Assembly: GCA_016717265.1 (NCBI GenBank)
Contig: JADKFX010000001.1
Coordinates: forward strand, 3,794,501 to 3,858,500
Length of the DNA stretch: 64,000 nucleotides
Direction: 5' to 3'
Source: Saprospiraceae bacterium
GTDB lineage: Bacteria; Bacteroidota; Bacteroidia; Chitinophagales; Saprospiraceae
A program made the translations under genes and the position numbers. Shown here one piece after another: positions 1 to 9,193 of the stretch; within the stretch, counting starts at the first letter, position 1; every line of letters starts with the position of its first letter. The notes beneath the pieces were generated by a model. The model worked only from the letters and a program-made list of their open reading frames with translations, made no database searches and had not been told where the DNA came from.

Positions 1-2203
1 CCAAATATTTTTGGTAAGGATTTAAATTTATGATCAGCTTCGTTTTGTTTTCAGGATTTACATTTTCGTTTACTTCCCGATCATTTATAAATAATCCTAA
101 TTTACCCATTCCTCCTTTTCTAACTTCTATATTTACTTCAATGTCAGTATCGTTTTGAAAATTCGCTTCGATTTTAGGAACTAATTCTATAGAACCGAAA
201 TTTGATACATCCCGAAATTCAATGTTTAATATACCTAAACTTCCAGCCAACAAACCCGGTTGATAATATTTTTCTTTTAATTGATCCAAATCCACCACTT
301 CCAAATCTACTATATAATAATAACTCGATTTGTCTAATGAATTTGCCGAAGCATCAAATAATCCTTTTGGATTTTTTACAGCCCAATCTATCGAATCTAA
401 TGAAACCATGGTTACCATTTCCTGTCCTGAATTACAATCCCAGAGTTTTACTGTTCCATCAGCACTTCCGCTAATTAAAATTGTATTGTTTGACATGAAA
501 TTCAAGCTTGTTACTTTGCTTGTATGACCTACTAAATTCTTTGAATTTTGAGTTTCAGGATCCCATAAAGTTAAAACCCCATTATCAGCGCCGGTTGCAA
601 GAAACTTTCCATCTTTTGAAATAGTCAAGGAAAAAAGTTCTTCCATTGGCCTGCCGAGTTTTCCAGTATTTTCACCTGTACTGATATTCCAATATTGAGT
701 TAATCCATTATAATTCGCAGTTATAACAGATTTACTATCCGTTGAAAAAACCAAACTATTAATTTGTGATTCCGTATTTATTACGTTCAATGGATTTCCT
801 AAGAGATCAAATAATCGAATGACACCTTCATAACTTCCGGTAGCAATAAACTCACCATTCGGAGAAAAAGCTGCTGTATAAACTTTTTCAATCTGATTTA
901 ATTTAGAGATGGTGTCTCCATTTGTTTTCCACAACATGGTACATCCACTATAACAAGAAGCGAGAAATGAATTCCCATCCTTAGAAAAGGCCACTGATGT
1001 TACTCTATCCTGTAGTTTCTTTGTAAAAATTACATTTCCTTTTACATCCCAAAGTTTTACTGTCTTATCATCACTTCCTGTCAAAATGAGATTATTATTG
1101 GGAGCATATGCAACTGCATTTATTCTTGCTTCATGCTTTTTATAACTATTAAAGGTATTATGAAAAACATCCCATACTTTTAAAGAGTTGTCTGCGCAAC
1201 CCGTAACAATAATTTGGTTATCAGGAGAAGAACATACGGAAGTCACTACTTGCGCGTGCCCTTTAAAATACTTCATTGGTTTTCCTTTCAAATCCCATTG
1301 AATAATCGGCTCCATTTCAACTTCTGTACTGGTGTAAATTGATTTCCCATCAGCAGAAAAACGGACTGCACTCAATCCCCAATTATAAGCTTTAAACTCT
1401 CTTAGGACAAGCCCATTCGTATTCCATATTTTTACTTTTCCATCAAAACTCGCAGTGGCAATCAAATTACTATCTGGGGAGAAATCACAGGCAAGAATTT
1501 TATCCAAATGAGTTATGTGTTGTAATTCCACTCCAGCACTGGACCAAAGCCGGGCAGTTGGGATTTTACCATTCGTAGTGGTAACAATAAATTTTCCATT
1601 TCGTGACATGCAAAGTTGCATTACTGCCTCAGGGTGAGCAAGCGTTTGGGTGCTACCACTTTTTAAATTTCTGATAACCGCCGTTTTGTCTGCACTTCCT
1701 GTAACTATGGATTTTCCATCCTTTGAAAAAGCTACACTCGTAACGACACCTTTATGTCTAAAAACTGTTTTATTTGATCCATTTACATCCTGAAGGATTG
1801 CTGTAAAATCATCACTTCCGCTAAGTATTCTCTTACCATCTGGCGAGAAGGACACAGCATTAATACTCTTAGTATGGCCTCCAATTTTTGCAATAAGTTC
1901 GCCTGTAAGTTTCAATATGCTCAATTTGGCATCCGTTGATCCAAGCAAAACAGAATCACCACCCGGTGAGAAAGTCACCGCTTGCACTTGCTCTGTCAAG
2001 GTGAATTTTTGAATTTCATGAGTACCAGCATCCCAAATTTTAGCTGTATTATCCCGGCTACCACTCAAAATATAAGCATTTTTTGTAGAAACTGCCAATG
2101 AAGTTACGCCCCCAGTATGGCCAATTGGAATGACCAAATTAGGCACTTGGGCATACCCAAACATTAAAACAAAAAAGAAAAAGATAGTCAATTTAACTTT
2201 CAT
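1..2203 (-). CDS. WD40-repeat protein, probably WD40-caspase fusion (3' end outside window)
   Basis: The frame is open from an ATG at 2203 to the window edge, about 734 codons. The N-terminus is a signal peptide (MKVKLTIFFFFVLMFGYAQ). About 14 WD40 repeats follow, with blade ends such as SGSRDNTAKIWD, TGSDDKTVKLWD and SGSADGTVKLWD; fourteen would make two seven-bladed propellers. After the propellers comes a segment with YYYIVDLEVVDLDQLKEKYY and then VRKGGMGKLGLFINDREV. From family knowledge, this linker usually precedes a C-terminal caspase-like (peptidase C14) domain in bacterial WD40 proteins, so I infer such a domain beyond position 1; it is not seen here. A second caspase-like gene lies about 5 kb away. 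The product is probably exported. The WD40 call is certain; the caspase part is inference. Confidence 0.88.
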   Translation of the reverse strand, partial: MKVKLTIFFFFVLMFGYAQVPNLVIPIGHTGGVTSLAVSTKNAYILSGSRDNTAKIWDAGTHEIQKFTLTEQVQAVTFSPGGDSVLLGSTDAKLSILKLTGELIAKIGGHTKSINAVSFSPDGKRILSGSDDFTAILQDVNGSNKTVFRHKGVVTSVAFSKDGKSIVTGSADKTAVIRNLKSGSTQTLAHPEAVMQLCMSRNGKFIVTTTNGKIPTARLWSSAGVELQHITHLDKILACDFSPDSNLIATASFDGKVKIWNTNGLVLREFKAYNWGLSAVRFSADGKSIYTSTEVEMEPIIQWDLKGKPMKYFKGHAQVVTSVCSSPDNQIIVTGCADNSLKVWDVFHNTFNSYKKHEARINAVAYAPNNNLILTGSDDKTVKLWDVKGNVIFTKKLQDRVTSVAFSKDGNSFLASCYSGCTMLWKTNGDTISKLNQIEKVYTAAFSPNGEFIATGSYEGVIRLFDLLGNPLNVINTESQINSLVFSTDSKSVITANYNGLTQYWNISTGENTGKLGRPMEELFSLTISKDGKFLATGADNGVLTLWDPETQNSKNLVGHTSKVTSLNFMSNNTILISGSADGTVKLWDCNSGQEMVTMVSLDSIDWAVKNPKGLFDASANSLDKSSYYYIVDLEVVDLDQLKEKYYQPGLLAGSLGILNIEFRDVSNFGSIELVPKIEANFQNDTDIEVNIEVRKGGMGKLGLFINDREVNENVNPENKTKLIINLNPYQKYL

Positions 2204-2515
2204 TTACCTATATTTAAGCAAGGTTGGCATCTGTTTAACCCATATACTTAGCAAATATTTTGCCAAAAACTGAGTATTATAGATCTTTTATAAATAAACT
2301 ATCATTCAATTTCAACCAAAGCTTGATTTCAAAGCACCCATTATTACCAGCACGATCACAATATGGAGGAATAAAATATTGAAGATCATTTTAAAAAATT
2401 AAATTTGCGAAGTATTTATAATTTAAAACGTAACAAATCTTGCGTTTAAATAAATCTTAGATCTACTATTGTTTTAATGCAATAAAGGTAATTTAATAAT
2501 ACATGAATTTTTAAA
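2204..2515. other. intergenic region, 312 bp
   Basis: This AT-rich stretch separates the divergent WD40 gene and the acetyltransferase gene, so both promoters should lie here. I found no exact TAnnTTTG element, no hairpin and no coding-like reading frame. Confidence 0.5.
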
Positions 2516-2965
2516 ATGCAAGAGCTTAAAAGGACAAATTCTTCAAATATGGATTTTCAATTTCTTGTAAATTTTTTAGATCAAGACTTGAAAATAAAAG
2601 ATGGAGATGATCATGCATTCTATGCGCAATATAATAAATCAGATAACATTCAACATGTAATTATATACTATTCTGATAATATACCTATAGGCTGTGGAGC
2701 CATTAAACCATATGAAACCAACATTGCCGAAATCAAGAGAATGTTTGTTATGCCTGCTTCTCGGGGTCAAGGGGTTGCATTAAAAATATTATATGCACTG
2801 GAAGCTTGGGCAAAAGAATTAAACTTCCAGGAATGTATATTGGAAACTGGAAAAAAGCAAATTGAAGCTTTAAAACTTTATCCTAAAGCAGGATATACGA
2901 TAATACCAAATTATGGTCAATATCAGAATATGGAAAATAGTGTTTGTATGAAAAAGACACTTTAA
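2516..2965 (+). CDS. GNAT family N-acetyltransferase
   Basis: The 149-residue protein has a GNAT fold. The core is IPIGCGAIKPY (strand 4), then EIKRMFVMPASRGQGVA, which carries the acetyl-CoA pyrophosphate-binding loop R-G-Q-G-V-A, then a helix and the KLYPKAGYTIIPNYGQY motif B region typical of small-molecule acetyltransferases. The substrate cannot be told from sequence. It should act in the cytoplasm. The ATG at 2516 starts the frame, but an internal ATG 12 codons in (MDFQFL) is an equally possible start, as no strong ribosome-binding site is visible. It stands alone between the divergent WD40 gene and a SnoaL-like gene. Confidence 0.85.
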   Translation: MQELKRTNSSNMDFQFLVNFLDQDLKIKDGDDHAFYAQYNKSDNIQHVIIYYSDNIPIGCGAIKPYETNIAEIKRMFVMPASRGQGVALKILYALEAWAKELNFQECILETGKKQIEALKLYPKAGYTIIPNYGQYQNMENSVCMKKTL

Positions 2966-3061
2966 TAATACCTATTTAACAAAGCTAAATTAGATTCCTG
3001 AATGATCATATGAATCGACTCGAATATTAAATAATTAGGTACCATAAATAGTAATATCATA

Positions 3062-3526
3062 ATGACGAACTTAGAATGCATCCAACATTTTTACAATTGC
3101 TTTGCAAAAGCTGATATTGAAGGTATGCTCAGTTGTTACCACGAGAATATAGAATTTGAAGATCCTGCATTTGGTAAATTATATGGCTTGGATGTATCTA
3201 AAATGTGGCGTATGTTAATAATTCGATGTAAAGGCCAGCTTCAAATTAGCTACAAAAATGCATTTGCTAATGATAAAACAGGAAGTGTCCAATGGAAGGC
3301 GGAATATGAATTTAGTCAAACGGGAAGAAAAATTGTAAATAATATTACTGCGCACTTTGAATTTAAAAACGGAAAAATAATAAAACATTCCGATCATTTC
3401 AATCTATGGAAATGGACACAACAAGCATTTGGATGGAAGGGATATTTATTCGGTTGGACTTCCTTTATGAAAAATAAAATTCGCAAACAAACAAATACCT
3501 TATTAAATAAATTTGAAGTTCGTTAA
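3062..3526 (+). CDS. SnoaL-like / NTF2-superfamily protein
   Basis: The 154-residue protein opens with the helix NLECIQHFYNCFAKADIEGM followed by LSCYHENIEFEDPAFGKLYG, the pattern of the cone-shaped NTF2-like fold of SnoaL-type proteins. The later strands end in HFEFKNGKIIKHSDHFNLWK, also typical. Such proteins are small enzymes or ligand binders, and the sequence does not say which. There is no signal peptide, so it should be cytoplasmic. It follows the acetyltransferase by about 96 bp in the same direction and may be co-transcribed. The C-terminal tail (KNKIRKQTNTLLNKFE) is basic. Confidence 0.75.
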   Translation: MTNLECIQHFYNCFAKADIEGMLSCYHENIEFEDPAFGKLYGLDVSKMWRMLIIRCKGQLQISYKNAFANDKTGSVQWKAEYEFSQTGRKIVNNITAHFEFKNGKIIKHSDHFNLWKWTQQAFGWKGYLFGWTSFMKNKIRKQTNTLLNKFEVR

Positions 3527-3650
3527 AGTAAATAGTTTATATAATTTAATAAACTCAAGTATATACTAAAATACAAACTCAAGAAGTATAAACACCCTAA
3601 TGCATTGAAAATGTGCTTTAAGATACACAATCGAATTTCAAAAAGATTTA

Positions 3651-4760
3651 CTAATTCGTTAAAACTCTAAACTCAGTCCGTCTGTTTTTTGCATGTTGGT
3701 CTTCAGTGCAATTTGCACCATCCGGACAAGGTTCTTTTAATCGACTTTCGCCATAGCCTTTAGCGACTAAACGTTTTCTTGCAATGCCTTTTGAAACAAG
3801 ATAATCCACCACAGATTGAGCTCGTCTTTGAGAAAGGTCTACGTTATATTTTGCTGAATTCCTTGAATCTGTATGAGAATTTATCTCGATTTTAATCCCA
3901 GGTTTTTCCTGCATAAGATTCCATAATTTTTGATTAATAACATCCTTCGCTGCATTGGATAGGTTTGCACTATTTAAAGCATAATAAATAGGCAGTACAT
4001 TAAAGTCCGTTAGTTTGCAATCAATTTCTTCCCATTCTGTATTGCTTCCTTTTTTCTCCAAAATCCGGGTTGTTTGATTTTCATATTGCGGAGCAACTTC
4101 TATATTGCGAACAGTAGCATCTTTAACTAATACTCTTTTTTGTACAGACTTATATACTGCTGGGATTTCAATTTCTTTAACATGTGCTTCCGTCACAAGT
4201 TCGTCTCTTATAACTGCCATCTTCTTAACAGGCATTTCTTGTGCAGTTGAGTTTTCATTTGTACCTATCTTTTTTACTGAAAATGGGATTCTTTGTTCTG
4301 GATACTCAACATTACATAAATATACACAATCAAAGGGATTTTTTGATTTACAGTTTTGGATCGAAGTCCTGGTTTCAAGTTTTGAATATGCAGGTTGTGT
4401 TACAACTTCCTCAATGAGATCAATAAACTTTACAGGTACTATTGTAAGTTTATTAAAATTATCAGCAATGACTATTGAATCGGTAACTTTCTTGAAAACT
4501 GCAGGAATGATTTCCAATTTCTTATATGCAGGCTTGACCAATACTTGTTCGGTCACTGTTTTAAATTCTGCTGGTACTATTTCTAATTTCACATACCCTG
4601 GTACTTTTGTTATTTGAACATTTTTCTCACGCCAAGTATCTTCCGTCTTGCATTGAATATAACACATACCGGGTTTAGGATCTTTAGGATATCCTATTTG
4701 TGCACAAAGCATATTAAAACTGAATATACACATTAGAATAGGTAATATGAACTTACACAT
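3651..4760 (-). CDS. OmpA-family protein with internal repeats
   Basis: This 369-residue exported protein has a signal peptide (to about residue 20, LCAQ). The central part holds degenerate repeats of about 23 residues of the type KLEIVPAEFKTVTEQVLVKP, KLEIIPAVFKKVTDSIVI and KLTIVPVKFIDLIEEVV, with further divergent copies near residues 195-245. The C-terminal 110 residues are an OmpA peptidoglycan-binding domain: INSHTDSRNSAKYNVDLSQR, then RKRLVAKGYGESR and KNRRTEFRV. An insertion with two cysteines (CPDGANC) sits in the last loop. The OmpA domain anchors to peptidoglycan; the role of the repeats is unknown. It is divergent from the TlpA-like gene across only 57 bp. Confidence 0.85.
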   Translation of the reverse strand: MCKFILPILMCIFSFNMLCAQIGYPKDPKPGMCYIQCKTEDTWREKNVQITKVPGYVKLEIVPAEFKTVTEQVLVKPAYKKLEIIPAVFKKVTDSIVIADNFNKLTIVPVKFIDLIEEVVTQPAYSKLETRTSIQNCKSKNPFDCVYLCNVEYPEQRIPFSVKKIGTNENSTAQEMPVKKMAVIRDELVTEAHVKEIEIPAVYKSVQKRVLVKDATVRNIEVAPQYENQTTRILEKKGSNTEWEEIDCKLTDFNVLPIYYALNSANLSNAAKDVINQKLWNLMQEKPGIKIEINSHTDSRNSAKYNVDLSQRRAQSVVDYLVSKGIARKRLVAKGYGESRLKEPCPDGANCTEDQHAKNRRTEFRVLTN

Positions 4761-4762
4761 AA

Positions 4763-4795
4763 ATTGATAAATTTCGCTAGATTTGAATTTTAAAT
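4763..4795 (+). promoter_or_regulatory. predicted Bacteroidota-type promoter for the TlpA-like gene
   Basis: TAGATTTG at 4788-4795 matches the TAnnTTTG -7 element exactly. ATTG at 4763-4766, 21 bp upstream, is a near match to the TTTG -33 element. Transcription would begin near 4802, just ahead of the ATG at 4818, which supports that start. Confidence 0.5.
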
Positions 4796-4817
4796 GAATA
4801 TTTCGAAGTAAAATTAA

Positions 4818-5393
4818 ATGAATTTATCTAAAATAATAAAAAATACTCATATATTTTCTCAAAATGTGGTCAAAAACTCAATTTTACTTCTAAAATCCTC
4901 TAAATATAGAAACTTAGTTCTAATTGCATTTATAGTCTCCTCAAGTTGCTCAAAAAAGCCAGCAGAAATATTTATTGACACATCGAAAAGTCGAATTGAG
5001 AAAATTCAATTTATGGATCTTCAGGGCAAAAAATTTACGCTCTCTGAATTTAAGGGAAAGGCGATTTTTCTAAATTTCTGGGCAAGTTGGTGTGGTCCAT
5101 GTATTCAGGAGATGGAAAGTATAATGGCACTTAAGGATCAATTTAAAGATAGTTTAATTTTCCTGGCTGCTAGTGCAGAAGACCAAACTCAAATTGAAAA
5201 ATTTATTTCAAAACATAACATTAATTTAAACTTTGTACGACTGACGGGATCTTATCTGGACGCTTATATTATTTCTTTGCCAACCACCTTATTGATTGAT
5301 CGTCATAGCAAACTCCTGGAAGAAGTTGAAGGATATCGGGATTGGACTGATGAGGCCAATGTGCAGAAAATAAAACGGCTAATAAAATATTAA
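4818..5393 (+). CDS. TlpA-like membrane-attached thioredoxin-fold protein
   Basis: The 191-residue protein has a hydrophobic N-terminal segment (residues 33-43) ending at Cys44 in VSSSCSKK, which reads as a relaxed lipobox or a signal anchor. The thioredoxin fold follows, with the active site WCGPC (Cys92 and Cys95) in NFWASWCGPC and a cis-proline in ISLPTTLLID. TlpA/ResA-type proteins reduce disulphides of envelope proteins or apocytochromes. The N-terminal 32 residues before the hydrophobic stretch are unusually long, but the promoter at 4763-4795 fits the ATG at 4818. The gene ends convergent with the small secreted protein gene, with terminator hairpins in between. Confidence 0.85.
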   Translation: MNLSKIIKNTHIFSQNVVKNSILLLKSSKYRNLVLIAFIVSSSCSKKPAEIFIDTSKSRIEKIQFMDLQGKKFTLSEFKGKAIFLNFWASWCGPCIQEMESIMALKDQFKDSLIFLAASAEDQTQIEKFISKHNINLNFVRLTGSYLDAYIISLPTTLLIDRHSKLLEEVEGYRDWTDEANVQKIKRLIKY

Positions 5394-5767
5394 AAATTTA
5401 GGGTGTTCAAGTATTTCAAAGGACAAAGGGTTTTCATTAATACGTTTAAACTTCTGATTATTTTCCAATTTTTATCCCATTCGACAATTATTGGATAAAG
5501 CAAAAGTTACAATATGGAGTTTCTATAATCCTACCCTGGTTATCATTCATGAGGGTATTTATTTATAAATCGCAGGAAGTTTATAAAGTATAAATGCTAT
5601 CACTTAAAATAGCAAAAAAAAAGAGTTCATAAAATAACAAAGGATGTGCTATTTTATGACTTAAAACAAAAAAAGGAGACTGCATATTATGCAGCCTCCT
5701 TGCTTTTTTAAAGATCTATTCCAAATGTATATCTTACAGGGATTAGAAGTTTAAAACAAATAGATTC
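5394..5767. other. convergent intergenic region with three hairpins
   Basis: Three inverted repeats are stacked here: a 5-bp stem at 5596-5613 followed by a run of A; a 10-bp perfect stem TCATAAAATA at 5627-5659; and the terminator at 5673-5709. No reading frame of note. Confidence 0.6.
5673..5709. terminator. bidirectional rho-independent terminator
   Basis: An inverted repeat (AAGGAGACTGCATA pairing with TATGCAGCCTCCTT, one mismatch) is followed by T6 on the plus strand and, read on the minus strand, by T7. It lies between the convergent TlpA-like gene and the small secreted protein gene, so it can serve both. Confidence 0.8.
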
Positions 5768-6175
5768 TTAGAAATTATAATATTCTGTTGCAGTACCCGC
5801 TTTAACACGTAAGCGATATTTTTTTCCTTTCGGTAAATTTTCTGCATTAATAATCATGTCGCCTGCAGGATTTCTTCTCATTTCCCAACCACCTGTAATT
5901 GGCTTACCAGCAGGGTCAAGAACATCCATCGAAAGATCTAAACCTGCATTTTTTCCTTTAAATGGATTAGCAGATAATAATTTAGATGTTGGTTTGCCAC
6001 CTTTCATAGCAGCTGGCAACTCTACATAAACTTTAGCACAACATTTTGGTCTTTCTGTTGGACTACCAGTTGCCGAACCTTGCTTGCCAGCATCTGTACC
6101 AACAGCTTGAGCAGACACTGAAGAAGTTAAAAGCATTACAAATAATGCGGAAAAAAATAAAATACAATTTTTCAT
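5768..6175 (-). CDS. small secreted protein, unknown function
   Basis: The 135-residue protein has a clear signal peptide (MKNCILFFSALFVMLLTSSVSA before Q). The mature part starts with a Gly/Thr-rich segment, then KCCAKVYVELPAAMKGGKP with an adjacent cysteine pair, and ends in a beta-rich region with GWEMRRNPAGDMIINAENLP. I do not recognise the family. It has its own terminator and stands alone, in a region of convergent and divergent neighbours. Base use is like the surrounding genes. Confidence 0.75.
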   Translation of the reverse strand: MKNCILFFSALFVMLLTSSVSAQAVGTDAGKQGSATGSPTERPKCCAKVYVELPAAMKGGKPTSKLLSANPFKGKNAGLDLSMDVLDPAGKPITGGWEMRRNPAGDMIINAENLPKGKKYRLRVKAGTATEYYNF

Positions 6176-7094
6176 TTTAAATAAATTTTATTGTGATCAA
6201 AAAAAAAGTTTTACACTCCTATGGGTTCAACAAATTCAAATCTTTTCAAATTTGCAGAACGACATCATTGAATACCACAATTTAGAATTAGTTATCAACA
6301 AAATCAAAAAATATTTAAATAATGTTTGAAGTGCGTCCATTGAATGAAATTAAAAATGATAAAATCAAAGCATGTTATACCTACCGAGTCTGCCAGCGTT
6401 GTAAAACTTGCACATTCATTTGGAACGTTTGGTTCGTTAACTATAATTTCATATACAATACTTATTTAAGTTTCTAATCTTTTCTAATTGTAGAATGAAA
6501 ACTCTTTAAAATAGCTGGATCTTTATAAGAGTGGAGATTAAACTACCATTAAAATAAACGCAAGTCCTTTAAAAACAATCGGTAATCAAATAAATTAATT
6601 AGATTAAATACCTGAATTTCAGTAATTAATATATTATATATTTATTATCTATTTATGTTTTCATAGCACAGCATTCCTTCTGCATTTAACTTTTAGTATA
6701 TACCGAAATTAATCAAATTTTGATTCAAAAAGGTAAATTCAATCCTATTCTATAAGTTGAAATTCCATGATTCCGTCTAATTTCCAATTTATCAGCTCTA
6801 TTTTTGTAGAACCAACTCCTTTTAGATACGGATGTTCCCTTGGTTGTTTTAAACCAGCGAATAAATACTAGACCTATGATATTTGAGGAGCTATTAAGAG
6901 GAAAATCCAACTAATTTTATAAAAAAGGCCTGGGTCCAGCCTACAGGGGTAACGGTCATCTATTGACCCCATTTTCCAATAAATAGCCGTATCTTGTAAA
7001 ATCACCCGTATTGGTTCCAATCTCCTTCAGAGTTACTATATTTAGACCTTCATAAAATGAAAGCTGATTTTATTTAACAAAAACCACTCAATGA
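6176..7094. other. long intergenic region, 919 bp, possibly with gene remnants
   Basis: No intact gene is convincing. On the minus strand, several short coding-like fragments follow each other in different frames: TLKEIGTNTGDFTRYGYLLE (about 7045-6980), VTPVGWTQAFFIKLVGFSS (about 6956-6900), and a fragment ending YRIGLNLPF (about 6790-6725). They suggest a decayed gene. A minus-strand terminator-like hairpin lies at 6921-6941. Confidence 0.4.
6921..6941 (-). terminator. orphan terminator-like hairpin on the minus strand
   Basis: Read on the minus strand, GGCTGGACCCAGGCC forms a short G+C-rich stem and is followed at once by T6. No intact minus-strand gene lies upstream of it before the divergent caspase gene at 7095, so it may end a decayed gene or an unannotated small RNA. 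Confidence 0.5.
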
Positions 7095-9185
7095 ATGGTA
7101 ACTTTTTCAATACTTAAGATATCTAATGACATGCAAATCGTGTTAGAAAACAATATTAAATTGCTTCGTAGTGGATTCATGCCACAGCTTTACCTCTTGG
7201 CAATATTACTCCTTATGAATTCCTACAAGGGTCAGGCTCAAACAAAAACCTCAAACAAGAAAGCTTTATTAATAGGTGTTGGCGCATATCCGGGAGATGG
7301 CGGCTGGGCATCTTTAAATTCGAAAAATGACATGAGCCTGATCCAGGATGCTTTGAAAACGCAAGGATTTCTTAGTGAAAATATTTGTACAATTTCTGAT
7401 GATCAAGCTACGAAACAAAATATTATTGCAACAATCAAAACAAAACTGATCAAGGAAGTAAAAAAAGGCGATATCATTTATTTTCATTTTTCAGGGCATG
7501 GGCAACAAAAACCGGATTTAAATGGGGATGAAGTAGATGGCTATGACGAATGTATCGTTCCGTTCGATTCTCCTAAAAAATATAAACCAGGTATTTATGA
7601 AGGTGAAAATTTAATTACCGATGATGAACTTCATGCTTTATTTCAAAGCGTCCGTAAACAATTGACTAGTTCTGGTCAGCTTATTGTTGCTCTGGATGCT
7701 TGTCATTCGGGAACTGGCACAAGAGGTGCTGCCATTTCCAGAGGAAGTTCAGAACCAATGGCAAGTTCGGAATACATAAATAAAACAATCCAGCAAAAAC
7801 AAAGCAAAGAAAATAATGAAATCAATTCAAACCAGAATTCAATTGGTGTAAATGCTGGACTTGCTCCTATGATCGCATTTTTTGGCTCTGCTCAAAATCA
7901 AGTAAATTATGAAATGACAACGGATCAAGGACAACAATTTGGATCCTTGAGCTATGCACTTTCTAAATATTTAGTAGAATCAAAAAAAGATGAATCTTAT
8001 AGAGGCCTTTTTGATAAAATTAAAATTGAAATGAGTTCTATAGCCCCTCTACAACAACCTCAGGCAGAGGGCGATTTGGATACTGAAATTCTGAATGGAA
8101 AAGCACTTGGATCTGCAAATTATTATAAAGTAATTTCTGCAAGTACCGATGAACAAATCGTTATTAATGCAGGATTTTTACAATCTGTAAATGAAGGTTC
8201 AGTCGTTGGATTTTTTCCAAGAGAAACAAGAGATATAGAAAACACCAAAGCAATTGTACTTGGTAAAATAGCAAAAAGTATGACTTCATCATCTGTTGTG
8301 ACTTTAGATTCTTCCGTTGCACCTCAAGTACTTCATGATTCCTGGGTATACATATTAGAAAAAAGTATGGGCAGTTTAAAAATTGCAATTGACATTCAAA
8401 TTACGGAACCAACTTTAGCAGAAAATGTAAAAAACAAATTATTTTCTTATCCTTTTATTGTTGATGATGCCAAAAATGCAAAATTATTTATTGCAGAAAA
8501 AAAATTACCCTCAGGTCAGTCACAAATCGTTTTAAATACTATTGACAATTATATTTTGGACAGTTTTTTAATAGAAACCATGAATGCTGGTTCAATAAAC
8601 AAATTAACCAAGAAAATTACACAATATCTTCAAGGGCTGTTTTTAAGGAAGCTAGAATTGGTTAGCGAGGATCTTCAATTGAGATTCGAAATTATTCCAA
8701 TTGACAAATCATCAAATACTTCAGATACTACAGAATTAGTCGCATTAAAAGCAGATGCAGACGGACAAAAAAGGATGCGTGTAGAAGATCAATTCAAGAT
8801 TCAAGTGATTAATGAAGGAATAAAGCCAGCGTATTTCAATTTAATTGATATTCAACCTGATAATATGTATACTATATTATTACCAGATCCAAATCAAACA
8901 GCAGAAGAAATGAGAATATTGCCGAATCAAAAAAAATTACTACCGCTGGTATTTGTTGTTTGGCCACCAAAAGGAAATGAACTTTTCAAATTGGTTGCTT
9001 CCAGCAAGCCACTTGATTTAAGATCTGCCTATGGAACTCGCGGAAATAAAAATCAAAACCCATTTGAAAAACTCTTTGATGAAACTGGAAATGTTGAATT
9101 TTACAGGACCCGAGGAGGAAAACCAACGTCTCTGGGAAATATGGAAATTAATACCTATACACAATCGTTTATAATTGCAAATTAA
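7095..9185 (+). CDS. secreted caspase-like peptidase (C14) with DUF4384-like domain
   Basis: The product is 696 residues from the first ATG. A signal peptide is best read from Met29 (MPQLYLLAILLLMNSYKGQAQ), so the true start may be 7179. The peptidase domain (about 55-300) has KKALLIGVGAYP, the catalytic histidine in HFSGHG (His135) and the catalytic cysteine in LDACHSG (Cys203), plus the DEVDGYDECIVPFDS loop typical of metacaspase-like enzymes. From family knowledge, such enzymes usually cleave after basic residues. Residues 340-540 are a linker region of unknown fold. Residues 545-660 (RVEDQFKIQVINEGIKPAYF, then YTILLPDPNQ) resemble DUF4384, often found with caspases and kinases. The next gene begins 8 bp after the stop, so the two form an operon. 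Confidence 0.88.
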   Translation: MVTFSILKISNDMQIVLENNIKLLRSGFMPQLYLLAILLLMNSYKGQAQTKTSNKKALLIGVGAYPGDGGWASLNSKNDMSLIQDALKTQGFLSENICTISDDQATKQNIIATIKTKLIKEVKKGDIIYFHFSGHGQQKPDLNGDEVDGYDECIVPFDSPKKYKPGIYEGENLITDDELHALFQSVRKQLTSSGQLIVALDACHSGTGTRGAAISRGSSEPMASSEYINKTIQQKQSKENNEINSNQNSIGVNAGLAPMIAFFGSAQNQVNYEMTTDQGQQFGSLSYALSKYLVESKKDESYRGLFDKIKIEMSSIAPLQQPQAEGDLDTEILNGKALGSANYYKVISASTDEQIVINAGFLQSVNEGSVVGFFPRETRDIENTKAIVLGKIAKSMTSSSVVTLDSSVAPQVLHDSWVYILEKSMGSLKIAIDIQITEPTLAENVKNKLFSYPFIVDDAKNAKLFIAEKKLPSGQSQIVLNTIDNYILDSFLIETMNAGSINKLTKKITQYLQGLFLRKLELVSEDLQLRFEIIPIDKSSNTSDTTELVALKADADGQKRMRVEDQFKIQVINEGIKPAYFNLIDIQPDNMYTILLPDPNQTAEEMRILPNQKKLLPLVFVVWPPKGNELFKLVASSKPLDLRSAYGTRGNKNQNPFEKLFDETGNVEFYRTRGGKPTSLGNMEINTYTQSFIIAN

Positions 9186-9193
9186 TCCAAATT

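Noticed and set aside
202..527. Plus-strand frames opposite the WD40 gene
   Set aside because: Both are antisense to the conserved WD40 linker; the minus strand holds the real frame.
4105..4617. Plus-strand frame of 170 codons
   Set aside because: It lies antisense to the OmpA-family gene, whose repeats make the opposite strand stop-poor; no domain or signal peptide is seen.
6725..6910. Minus-strand frame of 61 codons ending YRIGLNLPF
   Set aside because: It lacks context, shows no domain and sits among frame-switching fragments; kept only as part of a possible decayed gene.
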